Source: Yersinia enterocolitica subsp. enterocolitica
Lineage (GTDB): Bacteria; Pseudomonadota; Gammaproteobacteria; Enterobacterales; Enterobacteriaceae
DNA: 64,000 bases
NCBI RefSeq assembly: GCF_901472495.1
Contig: NZ_LR590469.1
Location: forward strand, 3,162,001-3,226,000
Direction of reading: 5' to 3'
The notes under the pieces were generated by a model, which was not told where the DNA came from, searched no databases, and was given only the letters and a program-made list of their open reading frames with translations. Positions 35,722 through 44,028 of the stretch are shown here, one piece after another. Every line of letters begins with the position of its first letter. The first letter of the stretch is position 1. The position numbers and the translations under genes are program-made.

Positions 35722-37914
35722 CTATTCTGCTGTCACCTGCAAGGACTTAATGAACATATAGCCCCAGTCACCGGAAAACTTACCAAAACCCAGGGTATTC
35801 TCCCCCTGCTTTAGTTGTACCGGCACCACCATTTCCTGACCTTTTTCATCGGTTTCCGGGAATTCAATTTGCAGTGGATTATCACTGTTTACTTGAATCG
35901 AGTTTTTCTTACCGCCCCATTTACCATTAAAGAAAATATGCAGTTTGTACGCACCGTCCCATGGCGCATTAATACGCCAGGTGACTTTATCGCCTTCGTT
36001 AACAAACGGCCCCAGGAACCCATCGTCTCCGGTGGCGAGCTGGTTTTCATCACTCTTCACCACCTTCACTTTGCCGTCTTTAATACCGAGTTGTGGGCTA
36101 ACAAAATTGCAGTAATCCGCTGACGCTTTACCCGTTGCTTTACTCACCGCAACTTCAACCACTTTGCTGCTTTTCAGTAACCCATCATCCACCGTAAAAG
36201 TCAGTGAATAATTTCCTGCCGCTGGGAACCAAACACGAGTGGAAGCCTGATCATCGTGACAAAAATGTGCCTGACGCTTGCCGCTACTCGTCCATTTCAC
36301 ACTCACACCTTGGCCGGGCAAGTTATCGTCCTGCCAACGAGCATCAAGAGCGATTCCCTTATCCTGCGTGGTCGTCGCCTTATCATTCAGCTTAATAACC
36401 GGAGCCTGATTTTTCTGGTGATGGGTAATGCTGATAACATTGGACGGAGCAGATTTACCGGATTCGTTCTTGGCTACCACGCGGTAATAGTAGGTTTTAC
36501 CTAATGTCAAAGCAGAATAATCATCGCGGAACAAGTCCATTTTGGCCGGGTCCCACGCCTGAATACCGTCAGAAATATCATGACCTACCACTTTCCATGG
36601 GCCATTTTCACTGTCTGCACGCTCTACGTCATAACTACGGCCAACGGCGGCCCCCATCCAATTAATTGCGAATGGTGATTGGCTATCACGTAACTTTGGT
36701 GCCTCGGGTACTGGCAATGACGGGGCAGTATCAAGTCCGGACATCTGTGCAGAAGCGGTGCGCACCAGATCCACTACATCCATTTCCTGATTTGCCTTTC
36801 CTTCAGGGAAACCTGGTAAGTGATAGCTGTAGTGGCCGGTGTACTCTTTGTGCCAGTAAAATCCCCCATCCTGACGATGCCCACGGAAGCCCCAAATAAA
36901 GCCACCCGCGGCCTTGGCACCATTAACATCGGTGTGCACAATAGACTGCATAATGCTATTCAGTTCACTGCTGTCCAGCAGACCAAACTCGCCCACCAGA
37001 TAGACTTTTTTGCCGCCGATAGCCGTTAAGTCTTTCGTCACCTGATCTGGGTGGTTGTTGCCAGCGTTGGTGTAATAGTGATTGCTGACAATATCGACAT
37101 TCGGATCATTAACTGAGAAATCATTAATTTTCTTATAAGTGCCGTCGACCACTAATTGATGCGGAGCCAAATTTTTAATCCACGCAGCCGTTTCGTGCAA
37201 AAAGGCCGCGTTGGTATCCTCCAGCTCATTACCCGTTTCCCAAGCCATAATGGCTTTTTCATCATAATAGGGGCGGCCAGTAACCGTATTGGTTCGGGTA
37301 ATAACCTGACGAATAACATCTTTATAAGCCTGATAAGTTTTGCTGGAAATATCGTAAAATGCCTCGGGTTTTTCGTGATAAAACGCCGCTAATTGTTCAC
37401 GACCGCCCCACCACCACCAATGGTCAATAAACGGCAAGATAAGCCGCAACCCTTGCTTATCAGCTTCGGCTATCATGTTGTCATAAACCGTCATCGCTTT
37501 TTCGTTCAGCCGTGGCATGCCATCCGGTGTGGAAGGTGCCAGAATATGAGTTTCACGTCCGCAGTCTTTATCATTCTCCTGCTGAACTGATAGTACGTAG
37601 ACGCGCTGGGCTTTCGCACCAGTTGCCACCATCGCCTTGATCCAATTTTCCTGCTCTTGAGCAGTCGGCCATTTAAAATATTGCCCCCACCCTCGCGGAT
37701 CCGCTTTACAGGTGCCACGAGCATCATCTTCAATGCGGTGTAATTCAGGCGCATGAATCCCGGCAAAACGGAAGGTCTTGTCTCCCTCCATTAACTGCGC
37801 GCCCTGACGAGTGATAAAGTGCTCAAAATGAGACTGTTCAGCCGCCATCACACCCGCGCTTGCCAATGCTGATAACAGGGATAGCAGCAGCATTTTTCTT
37901 TGGATAATTTCCAT
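35722..37914 (-). CDS. Secreted beta-mannanase, GH5 domain with FN3 and CBM35-like modules
   Basis: 730 residues from the second ATG (37914), which has GGGG 6 nt upstream. Signal peptide: MLLLSLLSALASAGVMA, then AEQSH. The GH5 mannanase core (about residues 30-385) has acid/base AWETGNELED and nucleophile VGEFGL. A fibronectin-III-like module follows (YDVERADSENGPWKVV ... YYYRVVAKNESGKSAPSNV), then an Ig/PKD-like segment and a C-terminal CBM35-like module (VTWRINAPWDGAYKLHIFFNGKWGGKKNS). It hydrolyses beta-1,4-mannan/glucomannan outside the cytoplasm. It starts 10 nt beyond the porin stop. Confidence 0.9.
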   Translation of the reverse strand: MEIIQRKMLLLSLLSALASAGVMAAEQSHFEHFITRQGAQLMEGDKTFRFAGIHAPELHRIEDDARGTCKADPRGWGQYFKWPTAQEQENWIKAMVATGAKAQRVYVLSVQQENDKDCGRETHILAPSTPDGMPRLNEKAMTVYDNMIAEADKQGLRLILPFIDHWWWWGGREQLAAFYHEKPEAFYDISSKTYQAYKDVIRQVITRTNTVTGRPYYDEKAIMAWETGNELEDTNAAFLHETAAWIKNLAPHQLVVDGTYKKINDFSVNDPNVDIVSNHYYTNAGNNHPDQVTKDLTAIGGKKVYLVGEFGLLDSSELNSIMQSIVHTDVNGAKAAGGFIWGFRGHRQDGGFYWHKEYTGHYSYHLPGFPEGKANQEMDVVDLVRTASAQMSGLDTAPSLPVPEAPKLRDSQSPFAINWMGAAVGRSYDVERADSENGPWKVVGHDISDGIQAWDPAKMDLFRDDYSALTLGKTYYYRVVAKNESGKSAPSNVISITHHQKNQAPVIKLNDKATTTQDKGIALDARWQDDNLPGQGVSVKWTSSGKRQAHFCHDDQASTRVWFPAAGNYSLTFTVDDGLLKSSKVVEVAVSKATGKASADYCNFVSPQLGIKDGKVKVVKSDENQLATGDDGFLGPFVNEGDKVTWRINAPWDGAYKLHIFFNGKWGGKKNSIQVNSDNPLQIEFPETDEKGQEMVVPVQLKQGENTLGFGKFSGDWGYMFIKSLQVTAE

Positions 37915-37924
37915 CATTTGCCCC

Positions 37925-39259
37925 TTAGAACCACACTTCAGCTTGAATACCAAAGTTCAGCGTGTCGGTTTTTCCACTGCGGCTATAACCTCCAGCGCTG
38001 ATGCTATTGGTGTCCCAGTTGTAATTGCCATCAAGGGCATCAGATACGCCTTTATCCCATTTGGCATAAGTGGCAAAAATACGCAGTTGCGGCCGGCTCC
38101 AGAAGCCGGAATCGAAAGTCAGTGTTGGGGCAATAGTGACTTTGGTTAAGCCACCTTTTCCTTTGCCATCAACACCTTTGTAGTTGTCATCATCCAGATA
38201 CTCATAACCCACTTCATATTGCATTGCGAAGTGTTTGGTAATTTGCTGGTAAGGACGAACTCCGGCAACCCAGCTTGTCCGCCCCCAACCTTTCTCATCG
38301 CTGCTCCACCAACGGTAGTTTTTATCTTTTTGGTAGTAGGCAAAGGTGGCGATATCCCATTCACCCAATGAGGCCACCCCGTCCAGCACCACTCGCCAGG
38401 ATTGAGTATCTTCCAGGTTGGCCCAACCCCAGCCGTTCTTTCCCAAAGAATCTCCCGCAGCCAGCCCACGCCCATACTGCACAACGAATTTGGAATAGCC
38501 GCCAGCGATACCATAGAATTCGTCGAAATTATAAATACCCGTGAAGCCATAACCTTTTTCCGCCGCATCAACATGTTTTTCGCTGTTATTCATGTGATGA
38601 CCGACCACTTCCAGGTCAATGGGTGACCCACCAATCTTCTTCAGCCATAGGTTCAGGGAGTAATCATCGGGATAACCCTGATCACTTTTATCCACCGGGA
38701 ATGCTTTGCTTTCATCGGTTGGGGTAAAGGCGTAGATACCGGCATCAAAACGTGCGAAGCCTAAGTCCAAGTTATCGAACCCGCCCCCAGTCCCGTTGTA
38801 TTGAATATATTCCCAGTCAAACTGATGGCTGGAGGTGTTGGAGCTGCTGTAGCGTTTCCCCCCCCAGAAAGCCACTTCAGGAGCAAAGTCGAGGTTAGTC
38901 ATTTCGACATAACCTTCACGGAATTGTACCGCCTTGCCGTCTTCATCCAGACAGTTCCAGTCAGAGGTACATTTACTTTGATGCGTGATATTTGCCTGAA
39001 TTTTGGCTACTGCACCAGAGTCTGATGTCAGCGTAACCCGCGGAACTAATTCAATTTTCGTATCATCTTCGTTACCAAGACGCCATTTCCCATCAGGCAT
39101 CAAACCAACAGAATCGACACGATTACCATCGCTATTGGCCAAAATACCGGAGCGAATATAACCATGTAATGCAAAATCATATTTTTCTGCACTGGCCTGA
39201 TGACTCATAGCCATCAGAATGAGCAAAGACAGAGGCATTAATTGGTTCAGACTTTTCAT
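37925..39259 (-). CDS. LamB-family oligosaccharide porin of the mannan locus
   Basis: 444 residues from the ATG at 39259 (AGGGA 5 nt upstream). Signal peptide MKSLNQLMPLSLLILMAMSHQASA, then FALHGYIRSGILANS, typical of the maltoporin N-terminus. Further LamB-like features are GGKRYSSSNTSSHQFDWEYIQYNGTGGG and a C-terminal aromatic strand ending in F. It is probably the outer-membrane channel for mannan oligosaccharides. It is the first gene after the palindromic operator at 39344-39371, followed by mannanase, GH1 and isomerase. Confidence 0.88.
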   Translation of the reverse strand: MKSLNQLMPLSLLILMAMSHQASAEKYDFALHGYIRSGILANSDGNRVDSVGLMPDGKWRLGNEDDTKIELVPRVTLTSDSGAVAKIQANITHQSKCTSDWNCLDEDGKAVQFREGYVEMTNLDFAPEVAFWGGKRYSSSNTSSHQFDWEYIQYNGTGGGFDNLDLGFARFDAGIYAFTPTDESKAFPVDKSDQGYPDDYSLNLWLKKIGGSPIDLEVVGHHMNNSEKHVDAAEKGYGFTGIYNFDEFYGIAGGYSKFVVQYGRGLAAGDSLGKNGWGWANLEDTQSWRVVLDGVASLGEWDIATFAYYQKDKNYRWWSSDEKGWGRTSWVAGVRPYQQITKHFAMQYEVGYEYLDDDNYKGVDGKGKGGLTKVTIAPTLTFDSGFWSRPQLRIFATYAKWDKGVSDALDGNYNWDTNSISAGGYSRSGKTDTLNFGIQAEVWF

Positions 39260-39343
39260 AATTTCCCTTGTGTTTTTTTTGATTGAAATAGCATCTGAAT
39301 AACGCGTCGGGAAATTTACGGAATAGAAATGGAAATGTACATC

Positions 39344-39371
39344 CAAAAACGGAAAGCGCTTTCCGTTTTTG
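39344..39371. promoter_or_regulatory. Perfect 28-bp palindromic operator before the porin operon
   Basis: A perfect inverted repeat centred between 39357 and 39358, with core ACGGAAAGCGCTTTCCGT. This is a LacI/GalR-type operator form with a central CG. A nearly identical palindrome lies at 40878-40903. It sits 85 nt before the porin start, and the LacI-family gene at 44029 is the obvious binder. Confidence 0.85.
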
Positions 39372-39411
39372 CCGGATCAAGTCACAAATTCGCCAGTAAT
39401 CCCCTTAGAAT

Positions 39412-39427
39412 TGTGATTGGAGTCGCA
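39412..39427 (-). promoter_or_regulatory. Candidate CRP site upstream of the porin operon
   Basis: TGTGATTGGAGTCGCA (plus-strand reading) matches the CRP form TGTGA-N6-TCACA except for one base. It lies about 40 bp upstream of the operator. Confidence 0.4.
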
Positions 39428-39502
39428 TTTTTAGTTGTAGATAGCGGGGAGTGCCGACCCTGACGATGGGTAAGCACATTGATGGCGAGAAAATAATATC
39501 AA

Positions 39503-40777
39503 TTATTTACGTTCTAAATCAGTAAGTTGCTTTTCATATACACAAAAGAAAGGGCGATATAACATCCAGGAGTTGAAGATGGCAAACAAACACATACACA
39601 TGTTTTTCCAACTACCGTTCGCAGCCCATGCCGCACCTAAGGGTGAGGGCATAGACCAAGGCAACATAGCAACCGCTCTATCCAATACCCCCAGATGAGT
39701 AAGATACCAGGCAATGCAGGCATTAATCATTGGAACACCAATAAATGGTAATAAAAATACAGGGTTAAGGATTATTGGAAAGCCAAATAAAATGGGTTCA
39801 TTGATATTAAACAGCGAGGGGATCAAACCAATTTTCCCAACACTTTTGAGCTGGCTGGAGCGGCTGCGCATCGCCATAAAAACCAGCGGCAATGTTGAGC
39901 CAATGCCGCCAATTAATAAGTAAAAATCCCAGAATCCTTGTAGATAAATATGGGGGAGCTGGGTCACACCATTAGCCAGAGCTTCTTGATTTTCGACTAA
40001 ATATGTCATCCAGAATGGGTTCATAATACCTGTGACAATCAGTGCACCGTGAATACCAACAAACCACAATAACTGGCAAATAAGTAAGGAAATCAAAATA
40101 GCTGTCAGGGTATCAGAGGCAATGATTAACGGGCGGAGTGCTTCACTGATCAGATTCGGTAACATCATTCCTGTCGAAAACTGCAATAGCGCATTCATCA
40201 CGCTAATGGATAACATAATGACCAATAGCGGTACCAATAACTGAAAGCTATTACGCGTCATCAGGGGGACTTCCTGAGGTAAGCGTATGCACCAACCTTT
40301 TCTATAGAAAAACCTTATTATTTCAATGGAATAGAAACTTGAGAACAAAGCTGTAAACATCCCCATCCCACTTAAAAATATATTGGGTGCGGAACCCTCT
40401 TTGAACCCAATAAACATCAGAAAAGCCAGGCAGCCGGTGAGTCCGGCAAGCCGTTCAGGTAGCCGATATTGCTTAGCCAAGCTGGCACTGGCACCAAAGG
40501 CAATAATCAACGAAATCAGGCCTAATGTCAGTTCAAAGATAGGCATCAGTATTGGCCGAAATAGCAAATACCACGTCCCGAAGCGGCCATCAATATTGAT
40601 AGAAAATGGTGGGAAAATCAGAGGAACCATCAAACTACCTACGATCACAAAGGGCATTGCCAGGGCAAAGCTATCGCGCATAGCCGTGATGTGATGGTTG
40701 CGGGTAAGCATATTGGCAAAGGGAGTCAAGCGCTGCTCAATCAGGGCGACGGCAACATTCATGATCTGGATATTCAT
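39503..40777 (-). CDS. PTS EIIC component, cellobiose/lichenan family (first of two)
   Basis: 424 residues with about ten transmembrane segments. Typical EIIC-Lac/Cel motifs: VGIHGALIVTGIMNPFW, the conserved GIGSTLPL and the substrate-loop FNINEPILFG(F)PIILNP. It is clearly paralogous to the EIIC at 41287. It is transcribed divergently from EIIB, from the operator region at 40878-40903, and precedes the porin operon. No IIA or IIB gene is adjacent on this strand, so it must share those encoded rightward or act as an alternative permease for a different oligomer. Confidence 0.9.
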   Translation of the reverse strand: MNIQIMNVAVALIEQRLTPFANMLTRNHHITAMRDSFALAMPFVIVGSLMVPLIFPPFSINIDGRFGTWYLLFRPILMPIFELTLGLISLIIAFGASASLAKQYRLPERLAGLTGCLAFLMFIGFKEGSAPNIFLSGMGMFTALFSSFYSIEIIRFFYRKGWCIRLPQEVPLMTRNSFQLLVPLLVIMLSISVMNALLQFSTGMMLPNLISEALRPLIIASDTLTAILISLLICQLLWFVGIHGALIVTGIMNPFWMTYLVENQEALANGVTQLPHIYLQGFWDFYLLIGGIGSTLPLVFMAMRSRSSQLKSVGKIGLIPSLFNINEPILFGFPIILNPVFLLPFIGVPMINACIAWYLTHLGVLDRAVAMLPWSMPSPLGAAWAANGSWKNMCMCLFAIFNSWMLYRPFFCVYEKQLTDLERK

Positions 40778-40849
40778 GGTGGAACCTTTCTGGGGCTGTT
40801 TTATGGAAGGATGATGGCGTACATCACAACAAAGCGAAAGCCTCTATCT

Positions 40850-40865
40850 GGTGATCAGGCTCACA
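40850..40865. promoter_or_regulatory. Candidate CRP site in the divergent PTS promoter region
   Basis: GGTGATCAGGCTCACA matches TGTGA-N6-TCACA with one mismatch. It lies next to the LacI-type operator, as expected for a catabolite-controlled sugar locus. Confidence 0.45.
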
Positions 40866-40877
40866 TTTAAATGATCC

Positions 40878-40903
40878 ATAAACGGAAAGCGCTTTCCGTT
40901 TAT
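40878..40903. promoter_or_regulatory. Perfect 26-bp palindromic operator in the divergent PTS region
   Basis: A perfect inverted repeat centred between 40890 and 40891, sharing the core AAACGGAAAGCGCTTTCCGT with the operator at 39344-39371. It lies between divergent EIIC (start 40777) and EIIB (start 40962), so it can control both directions. Confidence 0.85.
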
Positions 40904-40961
40904 TTCCATCATGGCTATAGTCCGCTCATTATCACTGTCGTTATTTATTTCGGAGCTACCC

Positions 40962-41276
40962 ATGAAAAAAATCATGCTTTGTTGTTCTGCGGGAATGTCT
41001 ACCAGCATGTTGGTGAAGAAAATGGTTGAGGAAGCGGAGAAAAGAAATCTTGAAGTTGATATTAAGGCTTTCGGTGTCGTGGAGTTTGAACAGAACGTTG
41101 GAGATTATCAGGTCGTTTTATTAGGGCCACAGGTGAAATATATGCAACGCGATCTACAGAATAAAGCCAATGCATACGGCATTAAAGTCGAACCCATCAA
41201 TATGATGGATTACGGAATGCAAAAAGGTGCTGCGATTTTAGATTTTGCCCTTTCACTAATTGATAATAACAAATAA
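40962..41276 (+). CDS. PTS EIIB component, cellobiose/lactose family
   Basis: 104 residues from the ATG at 40962 (CGGAG upstream). The open frame extends 17 codons earlier. The N-terminal phosphocysteine loop MLCCSAGMSTSMLV is the family signature, and LLGPQVKYM follows. It accepts phosphate from EIIA and gives it to the sugar on EIIC. It is followed by EIIC after 10 nt. Confidence 0.93.
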   Translation: MKKIMLCCSAGMSTSMLVKKMVEEAEKRNLEVDIKAFGVVEFEQNVGDYQVVLLGPQVKYMQRDLQNKANAYGIKVEPINMMDYGMQKGAAILDFALSLIDNNK

Positions 41277-41286
41277 GGGATAAGCC

Positions 41287-42612
41287 ATGGGTTCTCTGTA
41301 CAGTAAATTAATCGACGTGATTGAACAGAAAATCACGCCAATGGCGGGCGCAATTGGCCAGCAGAAATATGTTACATCCATTCGTGATGGATTTATTGCC
41401 GCACTCCCTTTCATGATTGTCGGTTCATTCATGTTAGTTTTTATATTTCCCCCTTTCTCGCCGGATACAACTTGGCGATTTGCTCGCGCCTGGTTGCAAT
41501 TTTCATTAGAACATCGTGCCAGCCTAATGCTACCTTTTAATTTCAGCATGGGGATCATGACCCTATTTATTTCGGTTGGGATCGCAGCTAGTTTAGCGCG
41601 TCACCATAATCTCGATCCTTTAACTTCGGGCATGTTGTCATTGATGGCATTCTTATTGGTTGCTGCCCCCTTAAAAGACGGACAAATATCCACGACTTAT
41701 TTTTCTGGTCAGGGGATTTTTACCGCTATTTTGGTCGCTATCTATTCCACTGAGCTTTATGCCGTTCTCAAGCGCCATAATATTACTATCCGTCTGCCAC
41801 CTGAAGTCCCAACCGGTGTTGCTCGCTCATTTGAGATTTTAATTCCTGTTCTGGCGGTCATCCTGACTCTGCATCCACTTAATTTATTTATTGAAGCGCA
41901 ATTGGGAATGATTATTCCTGAAGCTATTATGTCGCTGGTAAAACCCTTGGTTGCAGCCTCTGATACCCTACCTGCTATTTTAATCTCGGTATTGGTTTGC
42001 CAGGTATTATGGTTTGCCGGTATTCACGGCGCGCTGATTGTCACGGGTATTATGAACCCATTCTGGATGGCAAATCTGTCTGTAAACCAGGCGGCAATGG
42101 CGGCTAGTCAGGCTATTCCACACATCTATGTGCAGGGATTCTGGGATCACTATTTACTTATTGGCGGCGTGGGTTCCACACTACCACTAGCATTGCTACT
42201 CATGCGCAGCAAAGCAGTTCATCTACGCACTATTGGCCGAATGGGTATTGTGCCTGGCATGTTCAATATCAATGAGCCTATTTTGTTTGGTGCTCCTATC
42301 ATTATGAATCCATTGTTCTTTATTCCGTTTGTACTCGTGCCTATGGTCAATGCCACACTCGCCTACTTCGCACTGGATTTTGATTTGGTCTCCCGGGTAG
42401 TTCAAATGACACCTTGGACAACCCCTGCACCAATCGGTGCTTCATGGGCTGCCAACTGGACGTTTAGCCCGGTCATTTTGTGCCTGATCTGCATGGCAAC
42501 CTCTGCTGTTATGTATTTCCCTTTCCTCAAGGCTTATGAAAAGCAGTTATTGGAACAGGAAACAGACAAAGCCACAGAACACAATGCAACCGCACAAACA
42601 GACGCGGCATAA
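41287..42612 (+). CDS. PTS EIIC component, cellobiose/lichenan family (second)
   Basis: 441 residues. It is a multi-span permease with AGIHGALIVTGIMNPFW, GVGSTLPLALLLMRSK and FNINEPILFGAPIIMNP, plus a hydrophilic Glu/Thr-rich tail. It sits between EIIB and EIIA, so it is the main permease of this PTS. Predicted substrates are beta-1,4-linked disaccharides such as mannobiose or cellobiose. Good AAGGGA ribosome site. Confidence 0.93.
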   Translation: MGSLYSKLIDVIEQKITPMAGAIGQQKYVTSIRDGFIAALPFMIVGSFMLVFIFPPFSPDTTWRFARAWLQFSLEHRASLMLPFNFSMGIMTLFISVGIAASLARHHNLDPLTSGMLSLMAFLLVAAPLKDGQISTTYFSGQGIFTAILVAIYSTELYAVLKRHNITIRLPPEVPTGVARSFEILIPVLAVILTLHPLNLFIEAQLGMIIPEAIMSLVKPLVAASDTLPAILISVLVCQVLWFAGIHGALIVTGIMNPFWMANLSVNQAAMAASQAIPHIYVQGFWDHYLLIGGVGSTLPLALLLMRSKAVHLRTIGRMGIVPGMFNINEPILFGAPIIMNPLFFIPFVLVPMVNATLAYFALDFDLVSRVVQMTPWTTPAPIGASWAANWTFSPVILCLICMATSAVMYFPFLKAYEKQLLEQETDKATEHNATAQTDAA

Positions 42613-42642
42613 ATTACAATTACGATACCACCGAGGTCATTA

Positions 42643-42948
42643 ATGGGATTAGAAGAACAGGTTATGGGCATTATTATTAACGCCGGTCAGTCACGAAGCC
42701 TTTGCTATGAAGCGTTACGTAGCGCTAAAGAAAATAACTTCGCTGATGCCGATGAAAAAATGAAAGAAGCTGGATATTACGCCAAACAGGCCCATTTGGT
42801 ACAAACCAAACTCATTGAAGCTGATGAAGGTGAAGGAAAAACAAAAATGACACTGGTAATGGTTCATGCTCAGGATCATTTAATGACGTCAATCCTGGCA
42901 AAAGAATTAGTGACTGAACTGATCGACCTTTACCGCTCCAGACAATAA
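42643..42948 (+). CDS. PTS EIIA component, lactose/cellobiose family
   Basis: 101 residues. The phospho-acceptor histidine is expected at residue 75 in LVMVHAQDHLMTS, which is nearly identical to E. coli ChbA. The conserved start VMGIIINAGQSRSLCYEAL is also present. It forms a trimeric helical IIA. It lies 30 nt after EIIC. A terminator-like hairpin follows at 42971-42995. Confidence 0.94.
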   Translation: MGLEEQVMGIIINAGQSRSLCYEALRSAKENNFADADEKMKEAGYYAKQAHLVQTKLIEADEGEGKTKMTLVMVHAQDHLMTSILAKELVTELIDLYRSRQ

Positions 42949-42970
42949 TAGTTCAAATGTCATGTTATAA

Positions 42971-43002
42971 GTCAGAGAGGCATATCCTCTCTGACCATTT
43001 TT
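42971..43002 (+). terminator. Intra-operon terminator/attenuator between EIIA and the ROK kinase gene
   Basis: A perfect 10-bp stem GTCAGAGAGG / CCTCTCTGAC with a 5-nt loop, followed by CATTTTTG. It should reduce readthrough into the kinase and regulator genes. Confidence 0.75.
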
Positions 43003-43023
43003 GAAGTTCTCTATGAGGTTAAT

Positions 43024-43944
43024 ATGTTTCATCTCGGACTGGATATTGGCGGCACTAAAATTGAAGCGGTATTATTAGATTCTCATGGAGAAATACAACT
43101 ACGTGAACGCCGCCCAACTCGTAAAGAGAGTTATCAAAGCTTTATGGATAACCTGCTCTTTTTTATTAATGAAATAAAGAATAAAACTAGTGGTAAATTT
43201 ACACTCGGTATTGGGCTACCAGGCACAATCGATCCAGTAAGTGGCTTAATTAAAAACTGTAATTGCCTGGTACTGAATGGCCAGGATTTAACCGGGGATT
43301 TAACTCAGTATTTAAAACAACCGGTTTTTCTCGCAAATGATGCTGACTGTTTTACTCTTTCTGAAGCTGTAGATGGCGCAGGTTCTGGTTATAACACAGT
43401 ATTTGGTGTAATAGTGGGTACCGGTTGTGGTGGCGGTATCGTGGTGAATAAAAAACTGCTTTCAGGGCCAAATGCCATTACCGGAGAATGGGGTCACAAC
43501 CCGCTACCCGGATTTATGACGGAGCAAGATGGCATAGCGCAGCAGTGTTATTGTGGTCAGAAAAATTGTGTTGAAAGTTTTATTTCAGGAACAGGCTTTG
43601 CGCACCGTTTTAATCAACAGTGGCGCACGCAACTCAGTGCCGAAGATATTATCTCCGCCGCCCAAGAAAAAAAAACCCGCGCGCTGGCACATTACCATCA
43701 TTTTATTGATGCCTTTGCCCGCAGTCTTGCGGCTGTTATTAATACGCTAGACCCTCATGCCATTGTCATCGGCGGAGGTTTATCTAACGTGGCGAGTCTT
43801 TACGACGATTTGCCCAGTGTCATCAAGAAATATATTTTCTCAAGTGATTGCCGCACAACTCTTCTGAAAGCTAAATTCGGTGACTCCAGTGGTGTACGCG
43901 GGGCTGCATGGCTGCCTATATTGCAGATAAATCAACAGATATAG
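43024..43944 (+). CDS. ROK-family sugar kinase, probable manno(fructo)kinase
   Basis: 306 residues. The N-terminal phosphate-binding loop is LGLDIGGTKIEAVLLD. The ROK motif with zinc ligands is GHNPLP...CYCGQKNCVESFISGTG (CxCGxxxCxE). Catalytic region: LANDADCFTLSEA. It resembles Mak/NagK-type kinases. In this locus it would phosphorylate free mannose released by GH1, as GmuE is thought to do. GlcNAc or fructose remain possible substrates. Ribosome site GAGG lies 6 nt before the ATG. Confidence 0.87.
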   Translation: MFHLGLDIGGTKIEAVLLDSHGEIQLRERRPTRKESYQSFMDNLLFFINEIKNKTSGKFTLGIGLPGTIDPVSGLIKNCNCLVLNGQDLTGDLTQYLKQPVFLANDADCFTLSEAVDGAGSGYNTVFGVIVGTGCGGGIVVNKKLLSGPNAITGEWGHNPLPGFMTEQDGIAQQCYCGQKNCVESFISGTGFAHRFNQQWRTQLSAEDIISAAQEKKTRALAHYHHFIDAFARSLAAVINTLDPHAIVIGGGLSNVASLYDDLPSVIKKYIFSSDCRTTLLKAKFGDSSGVRGAAWLPILQINQQI

Positions 43945-44028
43945 CAGAACCAGGAGTGGCAACACTGTGAACAATTATCTCGGTTATTTATGCTACTATA
44001 ATGGGAAAATCGTTACGCAGAAGACGCA

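Noticed and set aside
39430..39480. Third copy of the dispersed repeat
   Set aside because: Only about 20 bases (GCGGGGAGTGCCGA region) resemble copies A and B. Too short to list as a copy.
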